A program made the translations under genes and the position numbers. The notes beneath the pieces were generated by a model, which saw only the letters and a program-made list of their open reading frames with translations, searched no databases and was not told where the DNA came from. This document shows positions 28,637-38,127 of a stretch of 64,000 nucleotides of DNA, piece after piece; position 1 is the first letter of the stretch; each line of letters begins with the position of its first letter. This stretch comes from Symbiodinium natans. Its lineage: Eukaryota; Sar; Dinophyceae; Suessiales; Symbiodiniaceae. Location: positions 273,982 through 337,981 of the forward strand of contig CAJNDS010002628.1 in NCBI GenBank assembly GCA_905221605.1. The letters run 5' to 3'.

Positions 28637-29053
28637 GGCGTCTCGCCGCGCAGCGGCAGTAAGTACCATGTGTAAATGGCGCCCCAACACACCCAGGGGG
28701 TGTGGGGGGGCGGCATGTCACGCGAAGGCACTTGTATTCAATGCAGCCCAACAATTTTCATTGGTGTTGGGTTCTTTTTCCCCACCCGCTGTCACAGGCC
28801 ACCACCCAAACCACTGCCTTTTAGGGTTTAGGGCTGTCGCCCTCAATTCCCACCATTGCTTTCTTTACGGGTGAGGGGGAACACAGGAGGCAGGGGGGGA
28901 TGAGGAGCTAGGAGCCAAGGCGTCCTGGGAGGCGGTTAGGGGCTGCACTCGACCATTCTCCAATGGCTCCAGCCATTGTCCATCCAGTAAAGGTGTATCT
29001 CGCTGCCGGGTATAATTCTGGGTCCAGGCACCCTAGTATAGGGTGCAGGCCGG
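28637..29053 (+). CDS. three exons with tiny introns, unknown product
   Basis: Exon 1 is 22 nt (28637-28658: RLAAQR, donor CA|GTAAGT). Intron 28659-28696 is 38 nt (GTAAGT...ACCCAG). Exon 2 (28697-28870) reads GGAACHAKALVFNAAQQFSL, VLGSFSPPAVTGHHPNHC and continues through two TTTAGGG-derived residues sets (LLGFRAV); donor GG|GTGAGG. The first joint is phase-consistent. Exon 3 (28912-29053, acceptor GAGCTAG) reads RLGAALDHSPMAPAIVHPVK then VYLAAGYNSGSRHPSIG; its phase does not match exon 2, so one boundary is off. Confidence 0.4.
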
Positions 29054-29854
29054 GTGGGAATTTAGGGTTTAGGGTTTAGGGTTTCGGGTTTCGGGTTTAG
29101 GGTTTAACCTAAACCGCAGTCCTCAGCAGGGATTATAGCACCCCCCCCCCCCATGAGAATGCAGATTTAAGGTCCCAGCCTAAACCCTAAATCCTACACC
29201 CGAAACCCCCCTAGCCGCCCAGAGTGGAAGGCTCAACGCGTTTCGATCGAACCCAGAGATTTTGGCCTGATCCCGAAACCCAAAACACCCTAAACGCCTT
29301 ACCCTACACCCTAAGAAACCCGAAACCCCACCAAAAAAGGCCGAACGTTTCGGACTTGACCAAAAAAAGCAGGAGTTCAGGGTGAAGGGTTCGAGGGTTC
29401 AGCGTTTGGCGCAGTTCCTGGACTCCTGACTTCTTGACTGTAGGGTTTAGGGTTTAGGGTTTAGGGTTTAGGGTTTAGGGTTTAGGGTTTAGGGTTTGCC
29501 TGGGACTCTATTTGCTTTCCAGTTTAGTAGTAGCTCCCCCTGAATAGGTATGACCCACACAAACCGTAGATTCTTTGGGGTCGGGGGAAGGAGGGGGGGG
29601 GTGGGGGGTTCTCTTGTGTAGGAATTGGAAATTAAAGGACTCGTGTGCTTAGAGAAGATGGAGAGCACTTGCTAGGGGGGTGACATGGGCTCCTGCGGTG
29701 ACAGTTGGATGGTATAGGGTTCCTGGGGATTTAGGGTTTAGGGTGTAGGGTTTAGGGTTTAGGGTTTCGGGTTTAAGGTTTTGGCTTGCGGGCTTCACCT
29801 GAAGTGCTTTTAAGAACAGTCTCCTGACAGGACAGACCCGCAGTTTCTGGAGTG
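29054..29854. other. mixed repeats, element relic, one possible exon
   Basis: 29440-29500 TTTAGGG; 29504-29585 5' part of family D; 29622-29675 possible exon after CTTGTGTAG (ELEIKGLVCLEKMESTC); 29720-29775 TTTAGGG relics. Confidence 0.4.
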
Positions 29855-29861
29855 ATGGTGC

Positions 29862-30178
29862 CTAAACCCTAAACCCTAAACCCTAAACCCTAAACCCTAA
29901 ACCCTAAACCCTAAACCCTAAACCCTAAACCCTAAACCCTAAACCCTAAACCCTAAACCCTAAACCCTAAACCCTAAACCCTAACCTAAACCCTAAACCC
30001 TAAACCCTAAACCCTAAACCCTAAACCCTAAACCCTAAACCCTAAACCCTAAACCCTAAACCCTAAACCCTAAACCCTAAACCCTAACCCTAAACCCTAA
30101 ACCCCAAACCCTAAACCCTAAACCCCAAACCCTAAACCCTAAACCCCAAACCCTAAACCCCAAACCCTAAATCCTAAA
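29862..30178 (-). repeat. CCCTAAA array, longest in the window
   Basis: About 45 units over 317 bp, becoming CCCCAAA/CCCTAAA mixed at the right end. Confidence 0.95.
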
Positions 30179-30190
30179 CGCATGTGGTAG

Positions 30191-30227
30191 AGGCCGACAC
30201 CCCAGAAGCATTGGGACTCTTCGTGAG
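30191..30227 (+). CDS. short exon, unknown
   Basis: Acceptor GTGGTAG; reads ADTPEALGLFV; donor AG|GTAGCG. The frame is open upstream as well (HVVE). Small, so modest support. Confidence 0.3.
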
Positions 30228-30307
30228 GTAGCGCGTAGGGCTTCAATCATCACCTTCTGCCACCCTGAGCCCTGATTCCCGAATCACTCTTACTCTTCCT
30301 GCTACAG

Positions 30308-30370
30308 TATGGGGTGATCGTTGTAATGACGTTGCTGGTGATCATTGTTATGGCTATTGCTACGAGTTGA
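30308..30370 (+). CDS. 3' terminal exon encoding a membrane helix
   Basis: Acceptor TTCCTGCTACAG; reads YGVIVVMTLLVIIVMAIATS, stop TGA. Twenty residues that form a single hydrophobic helix ending the protein: a C-terminal tail anchor or last transmembrane segment. Composition cannot be explained by the repeats. Upstream exons not identified with certainty. Confidence 0.45.
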   Translation, partial: YGVIVVMTLLVIIVMAIATS

Positions 30371-30494
30371 TATCGCCTAGACCCTAAACCCTGGACCCTA
30401 GACCCTAAACCCTAAACCCCAAACCCTAAACCCTAAACCCTAAACCTTCTCTTCATATATATATATATGTGTGTTTATTTATTTAAACCTTTGT

Positions 30495-30615
30495 AAATTC
30501 GTCGAATAAGGCAAATCCTTCGTCGATTAAGGCAAGTCCTTCGTCGATTAAGCCAAGTCCTTCGTCGATTAAGCCAAGTCCTTCGTCGATTAAGGCAAGT
30601 CCTTCGATGAAAGCT
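30495..30615 (+). repeat. 21-bp tandem repeat (TCCTTCGTCGATTAAGGCAAG)
   Basis: Five copies with G/C and A/G variants. Encodes an open 7-residue period but sits in AT-rich DNA; probably not coding. Confidence 0.85.
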
Positions 30616-30715
30616 TTATATCTTTTAATGTTATGGGATTCTTTGGGCGGGTGGTTTTTTTTCCTAAGCCTGGAACCCCCTAATGACTGTGAATGCTAGA
30701 ACAGTGACCCTCTAG

Positions 30716-30774
30716 ACCCTAAACCCTAAACCCTAAACCCTAAACCCTAAACCCTAAACCCTAAACCCTAAACC
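30716..30774 (-). repeat. CCCTAAA tract
   Basis: About eight C-rich units. Confidence 0.9.
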
Positions 30775-31012
30775 GCTGAAGGTGGAGGCATGGCATGGCC
30801 TTCAAGGACCCAGGGGGGGCGGGGGGGGGGGGGAGGGCGGGGCTGTCAGGCCGCCACCACCACAAGAAGTGCGGGGGGGTATAGGGTTTGGAGGATTTAG
30901 GGTTCAGGGTTTAGGGTTCAGGGTTAAGGGTTGTTAAGGGTTGTTAAGGGTTTGGGGTTTGGGGTTTGGGGTTTGGAGTATATGGGGGGGGTTTCCGAGG
31001 CTTAGGGCTTAG

Positions 31013-31135
31013 GGCTTGTGGCGGCCTTGGGGGATGGCATCGCCCCCACGCACACCTCGCCCTGGGGCCCACAGGACGTCAAGGACCCCATGGAGGGCAA
31101 GCTCGTCTGCCAATGTTCCAAGGCCACCAGCTGGG
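31013..31135 (+). CDS. exon, unknown product
   Basis: Acceptor is TTAG of a degenerate heptamer tract. Reads LVAALGDGIAPTHTSPWGPQ then DVKDPMEGKLVCQCSKATSW. The only donor that fits is GC (GG|GCTTAGGG). Cys-x-Cys near the end. Clear coding composition. Confidence 0.55.
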
Positions 31136-31351
31136 GCTTAGGGTTTAGGGTTGAGGGTTGAGGGTTGAGGGTTGAGGGTTTAGGGTTTAGGGTTTAGGGC
31201 CTTGTAAGGTCTTTAGCGTTTCGGGTTAGGTTGCTATTGAGAATCCCATCAATCGTTGGGGAGAATACGTGGACCCGTAACGGAACATGTAGGGCATATA
31301 CTCGGTATAGAAAGACCTCACACCCCCCCACCCCACCGCTTAAGACCGAAG

Positions 31352-31471
31352 ATTGGGAGCCGTTGGACCGTGCACCCCGCATGCACACGCTTCCTGGATT
31401 TTCCCGTGGAACCAAAGGGAGCGATACCTCTTTTTCTCAAGAAAGTCTCGGACTTTTCGAAGGAATTTAGG
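31352..31471 (+). CDS. exon, unknown product
   Basis: Acceptor GACCGAAG; reads IGSRWTVHPACTRFLDFPVE then PKGAIPLFLKKVSDFSKEFR; donor AGG|GTTTGG in phase 0. 120 nt. Confidence 0.5.
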
Positions 31472-31516
31472 GTTTGGGGCCTTGGGGCTTTAGGGTTTTG
31501 AGGGCTGCAGCCTGAG

Positions 31517-31640
31517 AGATTCGGAACAGTGGAAAGCAGAGAATGCAAAGTCCCAGAGGGGCGGGAAACAAGACCTTAGGATGCAGCTGTTGGCTGCGAT
31601 TGTTCCGGGAGAAGGAGCACAAAGCTTCCCCCAAACTCTC
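31517..31640 (+). CDS. exon, unknown product, frame uncertain
   Basis: After acceptor GCCTGAG two frames compete: RFGTVESRECKVPEGRETRP, which fits the phase of the previous exon across a 45-nt intron, and a longer one ending KTLGCSCWLRLFREKEHKAS. Possibly two exons. Confidence 0.35.
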
Positions 31641-32032
31641 AACCCTAAAGCCCGAAACCCTGAAGACAAAGTAGGTAGGAGTTGTGTGTGGTATCATTCT
31701 GAGTTTCCCAAGTTATGTGTCAGAACAGCTGTCACGCCGCCTTGAAGTTAGTGAATCCAAAGCACCTCTTGGAGGCCAACTGCTCAATTCACTTTAACCT
31801 CTGAGCCTTCCCCCCCCCCCCCACTCCTAGTTCCCAAACAGAAGCCCTCGGTCAAAACGTGTGGGTCAAAGTTGTTGTCGGTCAAAACTTTCTATCATTT
31901 TTCATTCGAACTGTTCGTTCGAGATTGTCGTTCAAACTGTCGTTCAAACGTTTCGTTCCAAGCTTTCCTTCAACACTGTTCTCAAAGATTCTCCCAGAAT
32001 CAATTCGAAATTCGTCCGATTTGAGATTTTGA
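31641..32032. other. non-coding, with short 'cgttcaaac' reiterations
   Basis: 31860-31985 repeats 'gtcaaa', 'gttcgttcgagat', 'cgttcaaac' irregularly. No exon supported. Confidence 0.4.
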
Positions 32033-32110
32033 GAGCACAAGCCGCTGGCACCGCGCTGCAACGCTTCGCACCCGATGCCAGTCCTCTCGCGAACCGTCCA
32101 AAATTAACAG
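32033..32110 (+). CDS. exon, unknown product
   Basis: Acceptor TTTTGAG; reads AQAAGTALQRFAPDASPLAN then RPKLT; donor ACAG|GTGAGC (good consensus). Confidence 0.45.
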
Positions 32111-32484
32111 GTGAGCTCCAGGATCCCTAAACCCTGAACCCTGAACCCTGAACCCTAAACCCTGAACCCTGAACCCTAAACCCTAAACCCTAAACCCTAA
32201 ACCCCAGCCATGGGATGCAATGATTGTGAAAGGATGGGAGTCGGACAGGGAAGCCCCTTCTCAAAACGCATTCGTTGAACACGTTTCCTTGCGTTGAATG
32301 CGTTGTTGGGACCCAAACCCTAAACCCTAACCTTAAACCCTAAACCCTAAAACCCTAAACCCTATACAATTTCCATCAGCCTCAAACCCGAAACCCTACG
32401 CCCTAGCTGCCCTAACCCTAAACCCTCTGATGATTTCAGGCTCTGAATCCCCAACCCAAAGGGCCCCTAACACTTCCGCCCCAG

Positions 32485-32531
32485 GAGATCCCATGGTGGA
32501 GCATGCTCGAGTGGTTCCCGTACGAAGGCGG
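32485..32531 (+). CDS. short exon, unknown
   Basis: Acceptor TCCGCCCCAG; EIPWWSMLEWFPYEG; donor GG|GTAAGC. Both splice sites strong. Tryptophan-rich. Confidence 0.5.
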
Positions 32532-33022
32532 GTAAGCTTCTAGGAAGCCCCTGTTATTACAAACCCTAAACTGCCCTAAACCCTAAGCCCTAAACCCTGA
32601 ATAGCTTAGGAGGTTGGGGTCAAGCGGGTCACAAGATTTTGTGGCCCCAAAAACCCTGAAATGACCCCTGTAACAACCTCAGAGCCCTAAACCCGAAAAC
32701 CGAGAAGCAAGAGTAGTTGCGCTCGGGGGTGGCGTACCCTAAACCCTAAACCCTAAACCCTAAACCCTAAACCCTAAACCCTAAACCCTAAACCCTAGGG
32801 AGATGCACCTCAAACCCGGACTGGGATGTTTGCCTTTGAGGCAGGGGAGGGTGTGGACTGTGCTCTTGGGCTTTCCGGACTCTTTCAGGCTTAGGGCTTA
32901 GGGCTTAGGGCTTGGGGGCTTAGGGCTTAGGGCTTAGGGTTTAGGATTTAGGGTTTAGGGTTTAGGGTTTAGGGTTTAGGGTTTAGGGTTTAGGGTTTAG
33001 GGTTTAGGGTTTAGGGTTCCCT
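32532..33022. repeat. mixed heptamer tracts
   Basis: CCCTAAA at 32737-32797; GCTTAGG then TTTAGGG at 32885-33018. Unique islands show no exon. Confidence 0.7.
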
Positions 33023-33025
33023 TGC

Positions 33026-33541
33026 CAAAGCCTTCTAGAGGAGAAGCCCAGAGAAATAGTAAGGTTCCATGACTTCGGAGGAGGGATCGGTGCCAGAGGC
33101 CCCACTTGTCTGCCACTCTCACTGCCTGGGCCGCTCCCGCGTGAGCTGATGCTGCGAGTTACGAAGGAAGAAGAATAGGACCGGGAGTAGGCCCTGTTTG
33201 CCTTTTCTTAGGGTTGGCATTCCCTTAGAATCCCCTTAAAGCCCAAAAAGGGTACCCTTTTTATTCCTAGGGTACTCCTGGGTTTTTGAAAAGAAACAAA
33301 AAAGGCAAGTTTTGAGAACTTCTCTACTCGAGGTGTACCCGGAGTTACTCTAACGAGCTCCCATGAAGAACCTCGTCATGGACAGGCCGCTCCGAAGGAG
33401 AAAGAGCCCCAATACAGACTCCTCGAAGCGGAGCCCGAGATTGCGAGTCCTTTTTGGAATGCTCAAAGACTCGGCCTTCTTTGCCCCTGTAGAGCCCTTG
33501 TAGAAAGCCAAGGAGATCCAGAAGCGCCAACAGTCGCATAA
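33026..33541 (+). CDS. two-exon 3' end of an unknown gene, intron contains a TIR element
   Basis: Exon A (about 33026 to 33163) reads LLEEKPREIVRFHDFGGGIG, ARGPTCLPLSLPGPLPRELM, LRVTKEEE. Exon B (33317-33541, acceptor TTTTGAG) reads NFSTRGVPGVTLTSSHEEPR, APKEKEPQYRLLEAEPEIAS, NAQRLGLLCPCRALVESQGD and ends EAPTVA-TAA: 74 codons, phase 0. No GT donor fits exon A; a GA donor at AAG|GAAGAA would. The family B element 33176-33288 lies in the intron. A frame with Met at 33361 and a minus-strand frame are also open over exon B, but codon use favours the one given. Confidence 0.5.
33176..33288. mobile_element. TIR element, family B
   Basis: GGACCGGGAGTAGGCCC at the 5' end; 'ctagggtactcctgggt' inverted at the 3' end. 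Close match to 52857-52966. Confidence 0.75.
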
Positions 33542-34160
33542 AGCCCCGAACCCTGCTATTAAGCTCCCAAAGTCTACACGCCCGCAAGGCCTAAACGCCC
33601 TAAACCCTAAACCCTAAACCCCAATGAGCCGCAGGTGAAGGCCATGTGACCACCAATGCCCACAAGAGCCCTGGCAGCACAGGGTCTCAGGGCCACAGGG
33701 CTTTAGGCTTTAGGGTTTAGGGTGTAGGGTTTAGGGTTTAGGGTTAGGGTTTAGGGTTTAGGGTTTAGGGTAGCGAAGTTACTTGACCCCCCTTGCCTTG
33801 AATGGGGTCCCCTTGTATACAGTGAAAAATCCAAGGGCCCATGCTTCAGAACCCCTTAAAAACATGCTAAGGGGGCCCATGTAACTACGCTTGGAGCTTT
33901 GGGGCTTCAGGGCCCCCCCACCCCCCCCCCCCCAAAAAAAAACAAAAAAGTCTATTAATAACAGTAAAAAGAAGAATAACAAGCAAAAACAACTGCCAAA
34001 CATGCGAAGCAAGCCTATAAATACACGAACATCTGTGTAAACAAGGTAAGAATAGAAGAGAACATGCCCCTAAGATGCTGAAGGGGTGTTGGGTGGCTTC
34101 CGAGGAAGTGGCTCCGCTCAGGGAGTGCGCCTACGGCCTCCAAGCAGCCATGGGAGGCAG
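33542..34160. other. repeats and unique DNA
   Basis: CCCTAAA (33598-33620), TTTAGGG (33705-33772), C/A homopolymer (33915-33950). No exon supported. Confidence 0.45.
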
Positions 34161-34166
34161 ATTCCT

Positions 34167-34690
34167 TTGTGTGTTGTGCGTTGTGCGTTGTGCGTTGTGC
34201 GTTGTGCGTTGTGCGTTGTGCGTTGTGCGTTGTGTGCTGTGCGTTGTGCGTTGTGCGTTGTGCGTTGTGCGTTGTGCGTTGTGCGTTGTGCGTTGTGTGC
34301 TGTGCGTTGTGCGTTGTGCGTTGTGCGTTGTGCGTTGTGTGCTGTGCGTTGTGCGTTGTGCGTTGTGCGTTGTGCGTTGTGCGTTGTGTGCTGTGCGTTG
34401 TGCGTTGTGCGTTGTGCGTTGTGCGTTGTGTGCTGTGCGTTGTGCGTTGTGCGTTGTGCGTTGTGCGTTGTGCGTTGTGCGTTGTGCGTTGTGCGTTGTG
34501 CGTTGTGCGTTGTGTTGTGCGTTGTGCGTTGTGTGCTGTGTGTTGTGCGTTGTGCGTTGTGCGTTGTGCGTTGTGCGTTGTGCGTTGTGCGTTGTGTGTT
34601 GTGCGTTGTGCGTTGTGCGTTGTGCGTTGAGCGTTGTGCGTTGTGCGTTGTGCGTTGTGCGTTGTGCGTTGTGCGTTGTGCGTTGTGCGT
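34167..34690 (+). repeat. (TTGTGCG)n heptamer satellite
   Basis: About 74 units of a 7-mer, broken at intervals by 'tgtgtgctg'. Interruptions occur about every 42 to 63 bp, multiples of seven, so a higher-order unit is being copied. Three frames are open (ALCVVRC period) because 7 is prime to 3; these are not proteins. Confidence 0.95.
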
Positions 34691-34734
34691 TTTAGTTTGT
34701 GTTTTGGGAGGTGGGCGTTGTGGTGGTGTGGGGT

Positions 34735-34866
34735 AGGGTTTAGGGTTTAGGGTTTAGGGTTTAGGGTTTAGGGTTGGTTTAGGGTTTAGGGTTTATAAGG
34801 TTTAGGGCTTAGGGTTTAGGGTTTAGGGTTTAGGGTTTAGGGTTTAGGGTTTAGGGTTTAGGGTTT
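34735..34866 (+). repeat. TTTAGGG tract directly after the heptamer satellite
   Basis: About 17 sense units; two heptamer satellites of different sequence lie side by side. Confidence 0.9.
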
Positions 34867-34892
34867 TGCGCTACTAGGTTTTCTGGGGCTTG

Positions 34893-35120
34893 AAACCCTA
34901 AACCCTGGGCCCTGAAACCCTAAACACAGGCCCTGAGGCCTTGAAACCCTAAACACAGGCCCTGAGGCCTTGAAACCCTAAACGCTGGGCCCTGAACCCC
35001 TAAACACAGGCCCTGAGGCCTTGAAACCCTAAACGCTGGGCCCTGAAACCCCTAAACACAGGCCCTGAAACCTTGAAACCCTAAACGCTGGGCCCTGAAA
35101 CCCTAAACACAGGCCCTGAA
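34893..35120 (+). repeat. ~44-bp tandem repeat containing CCCTAAA
   Basis: 'gaaaccctaaac(a/g)c(a/t)ggccctga' with 'ggccttgaaaccctaaac' repeats about five times, alternating 'acaggccctgag' and 'gctgggccctga' blocks. Confidence 0.85.
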
Positions 35121-35139
35121 AGGGGGGGGGGGGGATTTT

Positions 35140-35450
35140 ACAATTGCCGGCGAAGTTTTGACAATTGCCGGCCAAGTTTTGACAATTGCCGGCCAAGTTT
35201 TGACAATTGCCGGCCAACTTCTGACAGTTGCCGGCCAACGTTCGACAGTTCCGGCCCGTGAAATTGTCAAAAAGTTGGCCGGCAATTGTCAAAAGTTGGC
35301 CGGCAATTGTAAAAGTGTCGAAAGTTGGCCGGCAATTGTCAAAAAAGTTGGCCGGCAATTGCAAAAAAAAATTGCCGGCCAACTTGTGACAATTGCCGGC
35401 CAACTTTTGACAATTGCCGGCCAACTTTTTGACAATTGCCGGCCAAGTCA
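35140..35450. repeat. 21-bp repeat (TTTTGACAATTGCCGGCCAAG) in alternating orientation
   Basis: Forward copies 35140-35250, inverted copies 35258-35365, forward again 35370-35450. Can fold into long hairpins. Each unit contains the palindrome 'ttgccggc..' core CAATTG/GCCGGC. Peptides from it (LAGNCQK) are repeat translations. Confidence 0.9.
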
Positions 35451-35477
35451 TTAGGGTTTATATACATATGAAAGAGA

Positions 35478-35571
35478 GGTTTAGGGTTTAGGGTTTAGGG
35501 TTTAGGGTTTAGGGTTTAGGGTTTAGGGTTTAGGGTTTAGGGTTTAGGGTTTAGGGTTTAGGGTTTAGGGG
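35478..35571 (+). repeat. TTTAGGG tract
   Basis: About 13 perfect sense units. Confidence 0.9.
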
Positions 35572-35578
35572 TTCACAG

Positions 35579-35639
35579 CGTGGAGTCCCGGGATCCGCTC
35601 CGCCTGTGGTCGCGAAGCTGTTTCAACCCAGCACCGCTT
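35579..35639 (+). CDS. exon, unknown product
   Basis: Acceptor GGTTCACAG just after the TTTAGGG tract; VESRDPLRLWSRSCFNPAPL; donor CTT|GTCTTT. Confidence 0.4.
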
Positions 35640-36399
35640 GTCTTTGTTTTGGGTTTAGAACTGTGAACCTAGGGTTTAGGGTTTAGGGTTTAGGGTTTAG
35701 GGTTTAGGGTTTTTGGGTTTTTTGGGTTTAGGATTGTGAATCCAGGTTTGGGGGCTTAGGTTTCGAGAGGGGGGGGGGGGGGGGTGAAGAAAACAGCACC
35801 CCCCCCCCCCCTAAGCCACAGGGTGGGCTTATTTTCTCTGGGCGGGTTCTAGGATAGGCTGGGGATTGTTTAGTTCACTCTGCGGGTTCAGGATGTATTC
35901 TGCTGTGACGGCTAGTCGCTTATAGGAATATGGTAGAAGACAAATAGTTGGAAACTCAATAGCCTCAATCCCTAAGAGTAAAGTATAGGGAATCCCAGCA
36001 CTATTTGTCCTTAAAAAGGCTTCCAACTTTTGGGGTTTACTGTAGAGGCTAGGCCTTTCGACAAAAGGATCCATTTAAAAGACCCTCTAAGCCCCTGAAA
36101 CCCCCCTCAATCTTTGAGACAGGACGCCCGGAAAGAGCGGTGGCAGCTTGGCAAAGAGCAGTGGTTTTGGGTTCCTTAGGAGTACTTGGAAATAAGTTTC
36201 TATTTTGGGGGTACTATGATTCCTCAGAAACTGCAACAACTAGGATTTTGGTAGGGTTCCAAGTTCCGTATAGGTTTGTGATGTAGGGTTTTCTGTGGTT
36301 GAAGTTTTAGGGCTCAGGTTCCAGGATCGGGAGCTCAGGAGTTTCGGGCTTTTTTGGGGGCTTAGACCCTAAACCCGAAACCCTAAACCCTAAACCGAG
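35640..36399. other. TTTAGGG, homopolymers, decayed family F element
   Basis: 35675-35720 TTTAGGG; G- and C-runs near 35770-35812; 35940-36048 contains 'ccaacttttggggtttactgta', the 3' end of family F. No exon supported. Confidence 0.45.
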
Positions 36400-36501
36400 G
36401 TGCGCGGAAGACACTACCTAGCAGCCTCTCAGACATCTCAGAGTTCCCTTGGCGCGCCCTTCTGTCATGAAAACCCATCCCAGCCCATGTCCCGGGGGCG
36501 G
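36400..36501 (+). CDS. exon, unknown product
   Basis: Acceptor AACCGAG; reads VRGRHYLAASQTSQSSLGAP then FCHENPSQPMSRGR; donor CGG|GTTGGT; 102 nt, phase 0. Confidence 0.45.
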
Positions 36502-36507
36502 GTTGGT

Positions 36508-36605
36508 GGGTTTAGGGTTTAGGGTTTAGGGTTTAGGGTTTAGGGTTTAGGGTTTAGGGTTTAGGGTTTAGGGTTGAGGGTTTAGGGTTTAGGGTTTAGG
36601 GTTCA
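36508..36605 (+). repeat. TTTAGGG tract
   Basis: About 14 sense units. Confidence 0.9.
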
Positions 36606-36719
36606 TGGGTTCAGGGGTTCAGGGGTTCAGGGGTTTGAGGGTTTAGGTTTCAGAAGCAACAGCATATGTGTGACTCAGACTGAATTGTCCAAAGAAGCAG
36701 TTGGCAAACGGACCTCCAC

Positions 36720-36833
36720 GCGGCTTTTTGTTTATGGTTTCCCTTAAGGGCTTAGGGTTTAGGGTTTAGGGTTTAGGGCTTAGGGTTTAGGGCTTAAGGG
36801 TGCCCTTATCATAATATGGTTACTGGGCTACCA
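36720..36833. mobile_element. family A element relic interrupted by TTTAGGG
   Basis: 'tttttgtttatggtttccctta' resembles the left inner part of 19062-19172; then 50 bp of TTTAGGG; then 'agggtgcccttatcataata' and 'tggttactgggctacca', the A-family right end. The 5' TIR is lost. Confidence 0.55.
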
Positions 36834-37715
36834 TGCCTTAAACTTCCAACCTCAAACCTTTAAACCACCCGACAGCCTGAAGGAGCCCACGCTCAAATCA
36901 AGCCCCACATTCAATCTGGTCAACCTGCTTAATCCGCCTCTACACTCACCCTAAACCCTAAACCCTAAACCCTGAACCCTAAACCCTAAACCCTAAACAC
37001 TGGGGCAGTTCGAGGTGCTTTGGGGGAGTGAGGGGCGCAACTTGCCAAACAAAAGCAGGCCGTCAGGCCTGAAAGCACATAAACTTAAACCCAAACCGTT
37101 AATCGCTCTGAAGACACTACAGTGTGAATCATGTCCTTAAACCTCAAGACCCTAGGACAAAAAAGGCCCTGAAGCCCAAGAAGCACTGAGGCTCGAGCTC
37201 ATGGCCGGTGGGACCAAAGCACGCTCGGAGGAGCTGCGCACAGACCTGACACCCCAAAGCAATCCGTCAAGCCCATGGGCCCTAAGAAACCTCAAAGCCC
37301 AAAAGAAACTTCGCTAAGAAAACAAGAGCCGCAACAGCCTTAAGAACCCTATAAGGACCCGAACAACCCTTAAAGCCCTAAAGGGCCTGACCCCTGAACC
37401 CAAATCAGATCATGGGCTGAGGGGGTTAAAGGTTGAAGGCCCCGGAAGACCCAACAAGACTCTTTTGCCATGTTTTCCCCTGTCAAGACGAACCAACCCC
37501 CAAAAAAGGGACCCTTAGTGATAACGACTACTGCGCTCCGGAGGGCTTTGGGGCTTAAGGGATAGGTTACAGGCACAGCCCCCTCCCCACCCGCCGGGGG
37601 AAAGGATTATAAGTTTGAGAAGCAAACCCCCAAACTACAGTTGGTATAGTAACCCTAAACCCAAAACCCTAAACCGTAAATCCTGTTCCCTATTTAGCAA
37701 GGATTTCCTTTTTCG
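36834..37715. other. non-coding, weak coding hints
   Basis: 36871-36950 is open (DSLKEPTLKSSPTFNLVNLL) without clear splice sites. CCCTAAA at 36950-36998. 37000-37700 is unique with frequent 'ccctaaa' relics and no supported exon. Confidence 0.35.
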
Positions 37716-37716
37716 A

Positions 37717-37820
37717 CCCTAAACCCTAAACCCTAAACCCTAAACCCTAAACCCTAAACCCTAAACCCTAAACCCTAAACCCTAAACCCTAAACCCTAAA
37801 CCCTAAACCCTAAACCCTAA
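37717..37820 (-). repeat. CCCTAAA tract
   Basis: About 15 perfect C-rich units. Confidence 0.9.
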
Positions 37821-38057
37821 GGGACTCTGCCCATGCTCCATCCCTTGCAGGGACCTGTAGATCGGGGTCCTGATTATGCACTTCTAGGTCTGGGGTTCAG
37901 GGCTTCGGGTTTTGTAGGTTTTAGGGTTTAGGGTTTAGGTTTTAGGGTTCCGGGTTTGGGGTTTGGGGTTTAGGGTTTAGGGTTTAGGGATGTTCTGTAG
38001 TTGAAGCCGTGCTCCCTGGCAAACGGGTGCTCGGCTCTCTGGGTCCTGCTTCTTCAG

Positions 38058-38127
38058 GAGCTGCCCTCGTCGCCGCAGCGGAGGAAGGCTGAGGCCCCGA
38101 AAAATGGCAGGGCGCCATTTTCGCCCT
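38058..38127 (+). CDS. possible exon
   Basis: Acceptor GCTTCTTCAG; ELPSSPQRRKAEAPKNGRAP before running into CCCTAAA. A similar ELPSDKAGRLAA follows CCCCTCAG at 42948. Weak. Confidence 0.3.

Noticed and set aside
29862-30178. A true telomere or chromosome end
   Set aside because: Arrays are short, in both orientations, and flanked by exons on both sides throughout the window.
30495-30615. CRISPR-like array
   Set aside because: Tandem repeat without unique spacers; eukaryotic context.
33779-34012. Minus-strand hydrophobic protein
   Set aside because: Driven by T-rich and G-run low complexity; no other support.
34075-34736. Long open frames of 150-216 codons (ALCVVRC period)
   Set aside because: They are translations of the TTGTGCG heptamer; all three frames are open because the unit is seven bases.
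35029-35454. Open frames on both strands (KLAGNCQ period)
   Set aside because: Translations of the 21-bp inverted/direct repeat array.
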